Assembly: GCA_964513515.1 (NCBI GenBank)
Contig: CAZEMP010000003.1
Coordinates: 62,001-126,000, forward strand
Direction of reading: 5' to 3'
Source: Bog-1340 sp964513515
Lineage (GTDB): Bacteria > Patescibacteriota > Minisyncoccia > Phycocordibacterales > GWA1-40-21
Length of the DNA stretch: 64,000 nt
Part shown: piece by piece, positions 1-8,336 of the stretch
How positions within the stretch are numbered: position 1 is the stretch's first letter
How the letters are laid out: every line of letters begins with the position of its first letter
Program-made: the position numbers and the translations under genes
Notes under the pieces: model-generated
Told to the model about the DNA's origin: nothing
Database searches by the model: none
Seen by the model: the letters and a program-made list of their open reading frames with translations, nothing else

Positions 1-1635
1 AGCTTCAATGTCCTTATCTCCAATGATTATTGTGTAAGGAATTTTATTATTTTTTGCATCTCTTATTTTTCCACCCATATTTCCTTCTCTAGTATCACAA
101 TCCACTCTAAAACCAAGATTTTTTAATTCTTTTGCAACTTTTTCTGCATGATCATTATGATTTTCTCTGACAGGAACTATTTTTATTTGTACTGGGGAAA
201 GCCAAAGAGGGAATGCACCGGCAAAATGCTCTATCATTACACCCATAAATCTTTCAAGCGAGCCTGATATGGCTCTGTGTATAACGACAGGTCTTTCTAG
301 AAGTCCTTTTTCATTTGTAAACGAAAGATCAAATCTTTCTGGTAAATTAAAATCACATTGTATTGTTGCGAGCTGTTGTTCTCGTCCGATGGCATCTTTA
401 AACATAAAGTCGAGCTTTGGACCGTAAAATGCAGCTTCACCTTCAATTCTTTTGTAATTTAGTTTATTTTCTTTTGCAGAACTTTCTAGAGCCGACTCAG
501 CTTTTTCCCACACTTCATCACCTCCTAAATATTTACTTTTATCATCTCCACGCACAGAAAGTCTTACCCAGTATCCGTCCATCATATTCATGGTGGTGTA
601 AAAGTTTTTGATAATTTTTACGATTGTTCCAACTTCTTGCGAGATCTGATTTACTCTACAGAATAAATGCCCATCATCTTGAGTGATAGCCCTTACTCTT
701 GTGAGCCCTGAAAGTTGTCCAGCTTTTTCATATCTATATACTGTAGCTGGTTCAAAATATCTGACAGGCATATCTCTGTATGAGAATTGATTGTCGCAGA
801 ATATCTGCATATGATGCGGACAGTTCATCGGCTTCATATAGAATTCCTCATCACCTCCAGAAACTTTGAAAAGTTCATTTCCAAACTTTACTGCATGTCC
901 TGAAGTTTCGTAAAGTGTTTTCTTTGTAATATGAGGAGTCCATACTCTGTCATAACCTTCATTTTTATGTAAATCCCAAAGATATTCTTCAATTTCTTTT
1001 CTTATTACCATTCCTTTTGGCTGCAAAAGAGGAAGTCCTGCTCCTATAAGATCTGAAATCGTAAATAGCTTTAGTTCCTTTCCAAGTTTTCTGTGATCTC
1101 TTTTTCTAGCCTCTTCTTGTTGTTTTTCATAAGCCTCAAGTTCTTCTTTAGAATTGAATGCAAGACCGTAAATTCTTGTAAGCATTTTATTTTTCTCATC
1201 TCCACGCCAATATGCACCAGCAATCCTATCTAGTTTGAAAGCGTCTTTTTTAATTTCTTTTACATCTTCAACGTGTCCTCCAGCACAGAAATCTAAAAAA
1301 TCTCCAGATTTATAAGTAGTGAGCTTATCTCCTTTATCCGCATGCTCTTTAATGAGTTCAAGTTTATAGGGATTCTTTGGAAAAATCTTTTCTGCTTCTT
1401 TTTGAGTAACTTCTGTTTTTTCAAAACCCTTCCATTTTTTCAAAAGTTCTTTCATTTTTTGCTCAATCTTTCCTAGATCCTTGTCTGTAATAGGAGATGA
1501 AAATTCAAAGTCATAATAAAAACCATTATCAATAGCTGGACCAATTGCCAAATGTGTATCTGGCCAAAGTTCTAATACAGATGCACCCAAAAGGTGAGCG
1601 AGAGAATGTCTTATTTGTTTTAATTTTTCTTCCAT
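1..1635 (-). CDS. thrS: Threonine--tRNA ligase, 5' portion (cut by window edge)
   Basis: Charges tRNA-Thr with threonine in the cytoplasm. I translated this from the minus strand; the frame stays open to base 1, so the C-terminal end of the anticodon-binding domain lies outside. The protein starts MEEKLKQIRHSLAHLLGA, directly in the second (editing) domain, with its HxxxH-type start (RHSLAHLLG) and later the CAGGHV zinc/editing motif. The class II catalytic core follows (MNCPHHMQIF, SYRDMPVRYFE, then RVRAITQDDGHLF with the ARVRGFTQDDAH-like pattern, and RPVVIHRAISGSLERFMG as motif 3). The N-terminal TGS domain found in most bacterial ThrS is absent, as in other reduced ThrS forms. The ATG at 1635 has only a weak ribosome site (GAGAAA). 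A T-box leader upstream implies control by uncharged tRNA-Thr. Confidence 0.96.
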   Translation of the reverse strand, partial: MEEKLKQIRHSLAHLLGASVLELWPDTHLAIGPAIDNGFYYDFEFSSPITDKDLGKIEQKMKELLKKWKGFEKTEVTQKEAEKIFPKNPYKLELIKEHADKGDKLTTYKSGDFLDFCAGGHVEDVKEIKKDAFKLDRIAGAYWRGDEKNKMLTRIYGLAFNSKEELEAYEKQQEEARKRDHRKLGKELKLFTISDLIGAGLPLLQPKGMVIRKEIEEYLWDLHKNEGYDRVWTPHITKKTLYETSGHAVKFGNELFKVSGGDEEFYMKPMNCPHHMQIFCDNQFSYRDMPVRYFEPATVYRYEKAGQLSGLTRVRAITQDDGHLFCRVNQISQEVGTIVKIIKNFYTTMNMMDGYWVRLSVRGDDKSKYLGGDEVWEKAESALESSAKENKLNYKRIEGEAAFYGPKLDFMFKDAIGREQQLATIQCDFNLPERFDLSFTNEKGLLERPVVIHRAISGSLERFMGVMIEHFAGAFPLWLSPVQIKIVPVRENHNDHAEKVAKELKNLGFRVDCDTREGNMGGKIRDAKNNKIPYTIIIGDKDIEA

Positions 1636-1647
1636 AATGTTTCTCAT

Positions 1648-1713
1648 GTCTTTACGAGCAAAGCGAAGTAATCTAGGTTAATTTCTGGATTGCTTCGTTA
1701 CACTCGCAATGAC
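1648..1713. repeat. Family A palindromic repeat, copy 1
   Basis: Inverted repeat whose arms read GTCTTTACGAGCAAAGCGAAG and its near complement, around a short AT-rich centre (ATCTAGGTTAATTTCTGGAT). It lies between the thrS T-box terminator and the thrS start codon, so it would be transcribed into the thrS 5' leader. The same element recurs at 35417, 37327, 41635, 45734 and 63582, with partial copies at 11501 and inside tgt at 46483. Confidence 0.85.
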
Positions 1714-1735
1714 GTTATTCTTAATAAAATAAATA

Positions 1736-1895
1736 GCCCCGACAAAAAACGATACTTCGTTTTTTGTCGGGGCGATTCATGACCGCGGTTCCACCCGATT
1801 TTTTACTCTTTATATAGAAATTTTTCTTACCCAAAGAAAATTATTTAGAATTTTGACGGGTATTGTGGTTGGTAGCCACTAATTTCTATATCTCT
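1736..1895 (-). promoter_or_regulatory. T-box riboswitch of thrS
   Basis: On the minus strand, 1798-1781 reads GGGTGGAACCGCGGTC, the near-invariant T-box sequence that binds the acceptor end of uncharged tRNA. It is followed by a strong intrinsic terminator at 1773-1736 (GCCCCGACAAAAAACG paired with its complement, then TATTTATTTTA). Upstream, a roughly 10-bp helix (1891-1882 with 1826-1817) encloses two hairpins. The first has the 7-nt loop CTACCAA, which contains ACC, a Thr codon readable by tRNA-Thr(GGU), and is a candidate specifier. The T-box and terminator assignment is from sequence. The specifier and the unusually compact stem I are inference. Confidence 0.85.
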
Positions 1896-1924
1896 ATAAT
1901 AGTCAATTAGCTTTTTGATGTCAA

Positions 1925-1983
1925 ACCCTGTAGTAGATTTTGGCATTACGCATTCGCGTTTGAAAAACAATGCCAAAATTCAC
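1925..1983. repeat. Long imperfect inverted repeat downstream of dnaE
   Basis: Two arms of about 22-24 bp (CCCTGTAGTAGATTTTGGCATT at 1925-1946 and its near complement ending at 1983) surround a loop of about 13 nt. It begins just downstream of the dnaE stop codon on the minus strand and could serve as a 3' hairpin or terminator. It lacks a clean T-tract, and the sequence looks more like a mobile palindromic repeat. Confidence 0.6.
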
Positions 1984-1999
1984 TACGGGGTCAAACTCA

Positions 2000-4900
2000 C
2001 TATTCAAGAACCTTCAATCTCTCAATTATCAAGCTTACTTCACCATTTCTTTCTGAAACTTTACAAATAGCCGCAATACATTTGTCGGGCAATATAGAAC
2101 TTTTGTATTGGGCATAAGTTTTTGGAAAAACCACAGCATCTATAGATCCAGTAAAATCGGCAATTTTTATGAATGCCATCGGCTCGTTATTTTTTGTCAT
2201 TATCTCTCTGACCTCTTCTATAATTCCAGCAACGGGCTGTCCACCATTTACCAATTCTTTAATAGATTTAGTTTCTCCTGCCCCGTGAAGTTTTGCATTT
2301 TCTACTTCACTGGGGTCTTTAATTTTTTTAATACTTACCGGCTGTTTTTCCAAAGTTGATCTGTATTTATCGAGTGGGTGACCAGAAATATAAAGACCAA
2401 GCAATTCCTTTTCCCAAGCAAGTTTATCTTTTACACTAGCTTTTTCAGCAGGTTCAAGATGAAATGCTTCTTTTGGTTTTTCGTTATCTGATGTTGGACC
2501 GTCAAACATTCCAAAAAGCGAATCTTGATTTTGATTATGCTTACTAACTTCTTTGTTGTATTTAAGCATATTTTCAATATTTGCTAGCATTACACCTCTA
2601 TCTGCAAATTCATCTAGCGCTCCAGTTTTTATGAGCGGTTCAAGAGATCTTTTATTTAAATTTTTATCCACAATCCTTTCTAGAAAATTTGAGAGAGAAG
2701 TATATCTTCCGTTTTTCTTTCTTTCTTCAATTATTACTTTTGATATTTCATCACCGAAATTTTTTATTGTTGTAAGACCAAATCGTATTTTATCTCGATC
2801 TTCACCTGTAGAGTGTACGTCCGCACCTTTTGTTTTTACTACTGTAAAGTCACTATAACTTTCGTTCACGCTTGGTGGTAGTACTGGTATTCCCATTTTT
2901 TTACAATCTGCAATAAATTCACCAATTTTTTCAACATCACCAGAATCCGCAGTAAGGACAGCGGACATATAAATAGCAGGGAAGTTTGCTTTCATGTACG
3001 CAGTCTGATACGAGACACGTCCATAACTTGCGGCATGTGCTTTGTTGAATCCATAACCCTGGAACGGCTCGAAAAGATTCCAAAGTGCTTCTGCTTTTTT
3101 CTCTGTCATACCACCATGTTTTTGTGCACCATCGACGAACTTAACATGTTGCTTTGCCATTTCTTCCGGAATCTTTTTTCCAACAGCTTTTCTAAATTTA
3201 TCTACTTCACCCCAACTGTATCCAGCCACTTCGATAGCTGTCATTAAAAGATCGTCCTGATACACAAGCACTCCAAATGTCGTATCAAGAAAATCCTTCA
3301 TTTTTGGATGCACAAATGTTACCGGTCTTTCGCCATGTTTTCTTGCAATATATTCGTGAATGTTATCCATCGGTCCTGGACGATAAAGAGCGACCATGAC
3401 ATTGATATCGTGTATTACCGTTGGCTTAAGTTCTTTAAGGGCTTTTGTCATACCCTGGCCGTTTAGTTGAAATACTCCCACAGTTTCACCTCTAGCAAGC
3501 ATCTCGTACGTCCTTTTATCATTGAAAGGTATAGCCTCTATATCTATTTTTATACCCTCTATTTTTTCTACACGATTTACCGCATCAGCAAGTATGGAAA
3601 GATTTTTTATACCAAGAAAATCAAATTTCAAAAGTCCAACACCATCTTCACCCACATCATTCATGTCATATTGGGTGATAATTTTATTTTCGCCTTTTTG
3701 ATCGTACTGAAGCGGGACATAATTTATAAGTGGAGTTGGAGCGATCACTACACCAGCAGCATGAACAGAAATGTGTCTTGCACAACCCTCAATTTTTTTT
3801 GCCATATCAATAATGGTTTTTGCATCTTTATCATTGTTGTATATATCGCGAAGATCAGCGACATCTTCCATCGCTTTATCTATTGTCATAGGGAAGCCCT
3901 GCGCTCCCATAGGTATGAGTTTGGCGATTTTATCTGCAAGCGGAAGAGGGAAGCCCATAGCACGAGCAACATCACGGCAGGATCCGCGTGCCATCATTGT
4001 TCCGAATGTTCCTATTTGTGCTACATTTTCTCTACCGTATTTTTTCTTTACATATTCAATAACCTCATCACGTCTATTATCCGCAAAGTCCATATCTATA
4101 TCTGGAGCAGAAGGTCTTTCTGGATTTAAGAATCTTTCAAATGGCAATTTATATTCAAGCGGATTTACTTTTGTAATGCCAGTAAGATAGGTAACAATGG
4201 ATCCTGCAACCGATCCTCTGATGTTTGTATAGATTCCATTTTCTGATGCATATCGTAATAGATCTGATACTACAAGGAAATATTTTGAATATGCTTTATC
4301 TTTGATAATCTTCAGCTCATATTCAAGTCTCTCTAGAATTTCTTTCGAATGAGGTAAACCCCTTTTGTCTATTCCTTCAAACGCAATTTTTCTCAATTCT
4401 TCATCATGTGTAAGTCCGTCTTCCACAACAAAGTCTGGGAAAACCCAAGCGTCTTTACCAAGTATTATTTCCACATTGCACATATCAGCAATTTTGAGAG
4501 TGTTTTCTAGTGCTTGTGGCGTATCTTTGAAATATTTTTCTGCCGTATCAGACGATATAAAAGAAAAATCATCATTACTTTCCCTTTGTTCACGATCTGT
4601 AAAGTCGGAATGAGAATTTACTTGTACAAGTGTGTCGCGAGCAGCCTTATCTTCCGGATGGAGATAATAAACATCGTGTGCAGCAACAAGTTCAGCATTC
4701 GTGTCTTTTGAAAGTTTTATAATTTTCTCTTTTAGTTCTATTTGACCTTCAATTTCTGGATGATGAGTTATTTCTAGAAAAAAGTTATCTATTCCATAAA
4801 TTTTTATATACCAATCCAAAATATTTCTAGCTTTTTCTGTATCGCTCGTTTTTAGGGCTTGGGATATTTCTCCAGAAAAATGAGGCATAATACAGACGAG

Positions 4901-5293
4901 GCCTTGCGAATATTTTTCTATAAGTTCACGATCTATTCTTGGTTTATAATAAAAACCCTCAAGATAAGAATCTGTTACAAGCTTGATAAGGTTTTTGTAT
5001 CCAGTTTCATTTTTAGCCAAAAGTACCAAACGAGTTCTTCTATTGTCTATCCCACCTTGTTTGTCTTTTCTTGATCTTGATGAGACATAAAAATCTACTC
5101 CAATAATTGGTTTAATATTATTTTTTTTACAGGTTTGGTAGAATTCGATTGCCCCATACATATTACCAGCATCTGTCAGTGCTAGTGCTGGCATACCCAT
5201 TTCTTTTGACGTTTTAACAAGCTCTTTTATTTTTGGGAGAGCATTCAAAAGAGAATAATGAGAATGAGTATGTAAATGAATAAACTTTGACAT
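2000..5293 (-). CDS. dnaE: DNA polymerase III subunit alpha
   Basis: Replicative DNA polymerase catalytic subunit. The 1097 residues carry an N-terminal PHP domain (HLHTHSHYS at residues 6-14). The C-family polymerase core has the catalytic PDIDMDF motif near residues 397-403 and a third acidic position in FDFLGIKNL near 555. Fingers and helix-hairpin-helix regions follow (FNKAHAASYGRVSYQTAYM), then a C-terminal OB-fold (AGIIEEVREI...GSIDAVVFP). Length and domain order fit the DnaE1/DnaE3 type without an inserted exonuclease domain, so proofreading would come from a separate DEDD protein (a candidate lies at 30609). The ATG at 5293 is divergent from rnhB, with about 27 bp between the start codons. 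Confidence 0.97.
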   Translation of the reverse strand: MSKFIHLHTHSHYSLLNALPKIKELVKTSKEMGMPALALTDAGNMYGAIEFYQTCKKNNIKPIIGVDFYVSSRSRKDKQGGIDNRRTRLVLLAKNETGYKNLIKLVTDSYLEGFYYKPRIDRELIEKYSQGLVCIMPHFSGEISQALKTSDTEKARNILDWYIKIYGIDNFFLEITHHPEIEGQIELKEKIIKLSKDTNAELVAAHDVYYLHPEDKAARDTLVQVNSHSDFTDREQRESNDDFSFISSDTAEKYFKDTPQALENTLKIADMCNVEIILGKDAWVFPDFVVEDGLTHDEELRKIAFEGIDKRGLPHSKEILERLEYELKIIKDKAYSKYFLVVSDLLRYASENGIYTNIRGSVAGSIVTYLTGITKVNPLEYKLPFERFLNPERPSAPDIDMDFADNRRDEVIEYVKKKYGRENVAQIGTFGTMMARGSCRDVARAMGFPLPLADKIAKLIPMGAQGFPMTIDKAMEDVADLRDIYNNDKDAKTIIDMAKKIEGCARHISVHAAGVVIAPTPLINYVPLQYDQKGENKIITQYDMNDVGEDGVGLLKFDFLGIKNLSILADAVNRVEKIEGIKIDIEAIPFNDKRTYEMLARGETVGVFQLNGQGMTKALKELKPTVIHDINVMVALYRPGPMDNIHEYIARKHGERPVTFVHPKMKDFLDTTFGVLVYQDDLLMTAIEVAGYSWGEVDKFRKAVGKKIPEEMAKQHVKFVDGAQKHGGMTEKKAEALWNLFEPFQGYGFNKAHAASYGRVSYQTAYMKANFPAIYMSAVLTADSGDVEKIGEFIADCKKMGIPVLPPSVNESYSDFTVVKTKGADVHSTGEDRDKIRFGLTTIKNFGDEISKVIIEERKKNGRYTSLSNFLERIVDKNLNKRSLEPLIKTGALDEFADRGVMLANIENMLKYNKEVSKHNQNQDSLFGMFDGPTSDNEKPKEAFHLEPAEKASVKDKLAWEKELLGLYISGHPLDKYRSTLEKQPVSIKKIKDPSEVENAKLHGAGETKSIKELVNGGQPVAGIIEEVREIMTKNNEPMAFIKIADFTGSIDAVVFPKTYAQYKSSILPDKCIAAICKVSERNGEVSLIIERLKVLE

Positions 5294-5320
5294 AATGTTG
5301 TGTTAATATTACTTCAAAAG

Positions 5321-5950
5321 ATGAAAAATAAAAAGTTGTCAAAAGCTATAAAATTTGTTGTGGGAATAGATGAAGTCGGAAGGGGGCCACTTGCTGGTCC
5401 GGTGGCTGTATGTGCATTTAAAATGCCGATAAATTTTAGAACAAATAAATTCGGCAAATTAAAGGATTCTAAAAAATTAACCGAAGATAAGAGAGAAGAA
5501 ATTTTTGAGAAATTGAAAGAAGTAAAAAATAGAGGGGTTGTCGATTATTTTGTTTCTTACGAGAGCGCCCAAAAAATAGATAATATTGGAATAAGTAAGG
5601 CAATCAAAAATTGTTTAGAAAAATCACTTAACAAACTTAAATTGGAACCAAATAGTTGTCTCATTTTGCTTGATGGAGGACTTAAAGCGCCAGAAATATA
5701 TAAATACCAAAAGACAATAATAAAAGGAGATGAAAAAGAAAGATCTATAGCTTTTGCTTCAATCGTAGCAAAGGTTTCAAGAGATAGCCTCATGTATAAA
5801 TTTTCGAAAAAATACCCGAAATATTTTTTCGATCTTCATAAGGGATATGGCACAAAAAAACATTGTGAAGCTATAGTTAAAAATGGACTTTCTTCTTTAC
5901 ATAGGAAAAGTTTTTGCAAATCTTTTTTATTTGACTCTTTTAATAAATAG
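5321..5950 (+). CDS. rnhB: Ribonuclease HII
   Basis: Removes ribonucleotides and RNA primers from RNA-DNA hybrids. The type 2 RNase H signature GIDEVGRGPLAGP, with its DEG catalytic motif, lies near the N-terminus. Further acidic residues are in LILLDGG and in the C-terminal DLHKGYGTKKH block, which matches the family's end. The protein is about 209 residues, a normal length. I start at the ATG at 5321 (MKNKKLSKAIKF). An in-frame GTG at 5300 would add seven residues that the family does not need. It is divergently placed against dnaE. Confidence 0.93.
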   Translation: MKNKKLSKAIKFVVGIDEVGRGPLAGPVAVCAFKMPINFRTNKFGKLKDSKKLTEDKREEIFEKLKEVKNRGVVDYFVSYESAQKIDNIGISKAIKNCLEKSLNKLKLEPNSCLILLDGGLKAPEIYKYQKTIIKGDEKERSIAFASIVAKVSRDSLMYKFSKKYPKYFFDLHKGYGTKKHCEAIVKNGLSSLHRKSFCKSFLFDSFNK

Positions 5951-5959
5951 ACTTAATAT
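5931..5959 (+). promoter_or_regulatory. Sigma70-type promoter for small membrane gene
   Basis: TTGACT at 5931-5936, a 17-nt spacer and TAATAT at 5954-5959. It lies over the 3' end of rnhB and fits the small gene that follows. Confidence 0.6.
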
Positions 5960-5989
5960 TCTTGTGAAGTTCTTTTGTACAAAAAGGGG

Positions 5990-6142
5990 GTGATTGTCAC
6001 GAAAGGCACAGAAAACTTACGGGAGCCATCACTACTTTGGATATTCGCTTTCATGGCCGTGGCTTTACCGATAGGTTGCTTTCTTTTGTTCTTGGGAAGC
6101 TTCGAGAACAAGAAAAGGCAAGAAGTATCAGCTATGTCATAA
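5990..6142 (+). CDS. Small single-pass membrane protein, unknown
   Basis: A 50-residue reading frame with one hydrophobic helix (LLWIFAFMAVALPIGCFLLF) followed by a basic tail (ENKKRQEVSAMS). It is preceded by AAAAAGGGGGTGATTG, a strong Shine-Dalgarno-like run that overlaps the GTG at 5990, so the exact start is unsure; an in-frame ATG lies within the helix. A promoter (5931-5959) and a perfect terminator hairpin (6151-6170) bracket it, which argues for a real gene despite the small size. No family recognised. Its layout matches the other self-contained orphan genes in this window. Confidence 0.5.
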   Translation: MIVTKGTENLREPSLLWIFAFMAVALPIGCFLLFLGSFENKKRQEVSAMS

Positions 6143-6150
6143 AGCGAGAG

Positions 6151-6180
6151 GCGCTCCATTGTTGGAGCGCTTTCGTTTTA
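6151..6180 (+). terminator. Rho-independent terminator
   Basis: GCGCTCCA, a TTGT loop, TGGAGCGC, then TTTCGTTTT. Ends the small membrane gene transcript. Confidence 0.8.
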
Positions 6181-6247
6181 AATAAAACAAAAGATGTGGG
6201 TTTTTAGGCTTTGCTTTTTTAATAAAATAAGCTATACTCTTTTCACT

Positions 6248-6454
6248 ATGGTAAATCGAATGAGACATAATAGATCCCAGAGAGGAAGCACAAGATCACA
6301 TCATGCGCTCTCAGGATTAGCACTTACAAAGTGCCCAGATTGTAACGCTCCTGTTATGAGACATCAGGCATGTTCAAACTGTGGAAAATATAGAGGCAAA
6401 ACAGTAATAAATTTAGAAAAAAAGACAAAGGCTAGTAAAGTAGCAAAAAAATAA
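6248..6454 (+). CDS. rpmF: 50S ribosomal protein L32
   Basis: Large-subunit ribosomal protein of 68 residues. The arginine-rich N-terminal segment (MVNRMRHNRSQRGSTRSHHAL) and the paired zinc-ribbon cysteines CPDC and CSNC separated by eleven residues (PVMRHQA region) fit zinc-binding L32. The first residues differ from the usual MAVPKRR form. I use the ATG at 6248, not an upstream in-frame codon, because a TATACT box at 6233-6238 lies only nine bases before it, which suggests a leaderless message. A terminator follows at once. Confidence 0.9.
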   Translation: MVNRMRHNRSQRGSTRSHHALSGLALTKCPDCNAPVMRHQACSNCGKYRGKTVINLEKKTKASKVAKK

Positions 6455-6462
6455 GAAAAGAT

Positions 6463-6487
6463 CGAGACTCATAAAGTCTCGGTTTTT
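6463..6487 (+). terminator. Rho-independent terminator of rpmF
   Basis: CGAGACT, a short loop and AGTCTCG followed by TTTTT. Confidence 0.8.
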
Positions 6488-6574
6488 CATTATCATTACT
6501 TTGTCTTTTCTTTTTAATATTTTTGGGATACAATATAGGAAGTAATATATAAGCTTAAAAACTAAGCAAAAAAT

Positions 6575-7474
6575 ATGTCTAGCAGGCACCTTGCAAGATC
6601 AATAGTATTTCAATCCGCTTTTGAGTGGGATTTCAGAAATTCTTCTAGAGAAGAAGCCTTGTTGTCTTTAGAAAGAAACAATAAAGAATTTGGAGATGGT
6701 GATTTTGAAAAGTCTTTTTCTGAAAATCTTCTTAAGGGTGTTATAGATAAAAAAACAGATTTAGATAATATTATTGTGAAAGCAGCGCCAGATTGGCCTA
6801 TAGAGAAGATTTCTATTGCTGATAGAAATATTTTGCGCATAGGGCTTTATGAGCTTTTGTTCTCTGATAGAAAAGAAGTTCCAGCAAAAGTTGCGATCAA
6901 TGAAGCTATTGAGCTTGCAAAGGCTTATAGCGGAGAAAAAAGTGGCGGTTTTATAAATGGAGTACTGGGTACTATTTACAAAGAGCTTGGAGAGCCTGGT
7001 AAAGAAGAAGTTTCTAAAAAACATAGAGACATTCCATTTGAAAAAATGCCCATAAAACAACTCGCTGGGGCGGTCGTTTATAGCATTGAAGATGGTAATA
7101 TTTATTTTGCACTCGTCCATGACATTTTTGGAAAATGGACGCTTTCTAAAGGAAAGATAGAGCCAGGGGAGGATCCAAAAGTTGGAGCAATGAGAGAAAT
7201 AAAGGAAGAGATGGGTATTGATATATCTATCGAAGATGAGCTTTTGAAAAATGAATATGTAGCCAATCATCCGCAAGAGGGTAAGATTAGAAAACAAGTA
7301 ATATATTTTCTAGCCCGCGCTGAAAGAGCTGATTTGAAGCTTGGTGATAGCGGAGGACTAGACGACGCAAAATGGTTTAAACTTCAAGAAATTCAAAATC
7401 TTAATTTCTATAACGATATATTACCGATTATTACAAAAGCGATTACCATAATAAGTAGCAAACAAAATAAATAG
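6575..7474 (+). CDS. NusB-domain / Nudix hydrolase fusion protein
   Basis: Two families joined in one 299-residue protein. Residues about 1-145 match transcription antitermination factor NusB: SSRHLARSIVFQSAFEWDF at the start, ISIADRNILRIGLYELLF, VPAKVAINEAIELAKAYSGEKSGGFINGVLG. Residues about 165-290 form a Nudix hydrolase with a complete Nudix box, GKIEPGEDPKVGAMREIKEE followed by MGI, which fits GX5EX7REUXEEXGU. NusB binds boxA RNA with NusE during rRNA transcription. Nudix enzymes cleave nucleoside diphosphate derivatives such as Ap4A or damaged dNTPs. The frame runs through the junction with no stop, so this is a true fusion and not two adjacent genes. Substrate unknown. Confidence 0.88.
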   Translation: MSSRHLARSIVFQSAFEWDFRNSSREEALLSLERNNKEFGDGDFEKSFSENLLKGVIDKKTDLDNIIVKAAPDWPIEKISIADRNILRIGLYELLFSDRKEVPAKVAINEAIELAKAYSGEKSGGFINGVLGTIYKELGEPGKEEVSKKHRDIPFEKMPIKQLAGAVVYSIEDGNIYFALVHDIFGKWTLSKGKIEPGEDPKVGAMREIKEEMGIDISIEDELLKNEYVANHPQEGKIRKQVIYFLARAERADLKLGDSGGLDDAKWFKLQEIQNLNFYNDILPIITKAITIISSKQNK

Positions 7475-7477
7475 TTT

Positions 7478-7553
7478 ATAGTTGCTAGGTTCTAGGTTTT
7501 AGAAACATTTAAAATTTCTAACTAGAAACTAGAAGCTAAAACCTAACACCTAA
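7478..7553. repeat. Family B palindromic repeat
   Basis: Inverted repeat built from CTAGGTTCTAGGTTTTAG-like arms and their complement (CTAAAACCTAACACCTA), filling the whole gap between the NusB-Nudix gene and rnc. A related CTAGAACCTAGAAACT motif lies inside uvrC near 56740. Confidence 0.65.
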
Positions 7554-7556
7554 TTT

Positions 7557-8258
7557 ATGAAACCAGATTTTTTAGAGTTTGAAAAAAAAATAGGAATTAC
7601 TTTTAAAAATAAAGATATTCTAAGACAAGCATTTACGCACAGATCGTACCTCAATGAGCACAGAGATTCTGAGTTTGTGCACAATGAAAGATTAGAGTTT
7701 TTAGGAGATGCAGTTCTTGAACTTATTGTTACAGAGCATCTTTATCATAAGTACCCAGATCATACAGAAGGAGAGCTAACCTCTTTTAGATCAGCTCTTG
7801 TTAATGCGATTACTCTTTCAGATGCTGCTTCAAAGATAGGTATAAATGATTATTTATTGCTTTCAAAGGGTGAATCCAAAGACACAGGACGAGCAAGACA
7901 AATAATCCTCGCCAATACTATCGAGGCTCTTATTGGTGCTATATTTCTTGATCAAGGATATGATACAGCAAAATACTTTATATCAAGAAATATTTTTAAT
8001 CTTATAGAGAAGATTGTCGAGGAGAAGACTTGGCTTGATGCAAAGAGTAAGTTTCAAGAACAGGCACAAGATTATGAGAGTGTGACCCCACTTTACAAGA
8101 CATTGAAAGAAGAAGGACCAGATCATGATAAGCAATTTACAGTGGGTGTATATTTGGGTAAAAGTAAAATAGCTGAGGGTTCTGGTAAATCTAAACAAGA
8201 GGCAGAACAATCTGCGGCAGCAAATGCTTTGAATGTTAAGGGTTGGATGCTTAATTAG
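7557..8258 (+). CDS. rnc: Ribonuclease III
   Basis: Double-stranded RNA endonuclease for rRNA and mRNA processing. The catalytic domain carries the signature NERLEFLGDAVLEL near residue 45 and the second acidic site in NTIEALIGAIFLDQGY near 120. A double-stranded RNA-binding domain closes the 233-residue protein (KSKFQEQAQDY...GSGKSKQEAEQSAAANAL). Family length and order are normal. The ATG at 7557 follows directly after a palindromic repeat and has no visible Shine-Dalgarno sequence. Confidence 0.96.
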   Translation: MKPDFLEFEKKIGITFKNKDILRQAFTHRSYLNEHRDSEFVHNERLEFLGDAVLELIVTEHLYHKYPDHTEGELTSFRSALVNAITLSDAASKIGINDYLLLSKGESKDTGRARQIILANTIEALIGAIFLDQGYDTAKYFISRNIFNLIEKIVEEKTWLDAKSKFQEQAQDYESVTPLYKTLKEEGPDHDKQFTVGVYLGKSKIAEGSGKSKQEAEQSAAANALNVKGWMLN

Positions 8259-8269
8259 AATTAAAATTA

Positions 8270-8290
8270 CTTGTCCCGTTAGAAGTCTCA
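8270..8290. repeat. Family C half-element
   Basis: CTTGTCCCGTTAGAAG just after rnc. The complement of this string (ACTTCTAACGGGACA) occurs inside the AlkD-like gene at 37865-37879, and a related pair brackets the 51523-51634 gap. Only one arm is visible here. Confidence 0.45.
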
Positions 8291-8336
8291 TAAAATAAAT
8301 TGTAGAAATAAAATATATTTAAAAATAGGTATCAAT

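Noticed and set aside
3467..4190. Two overlapping plus-strand frames inside dnaE
   Set aside because: Antisense to well-conserved polymerase motifs; no family signal.
5953..6159. Minus-strand frame of 68 codons after rnhB
   Set aside because: The plus strand has a promoter, ribosome site, membrane helix and terminator in the same place.
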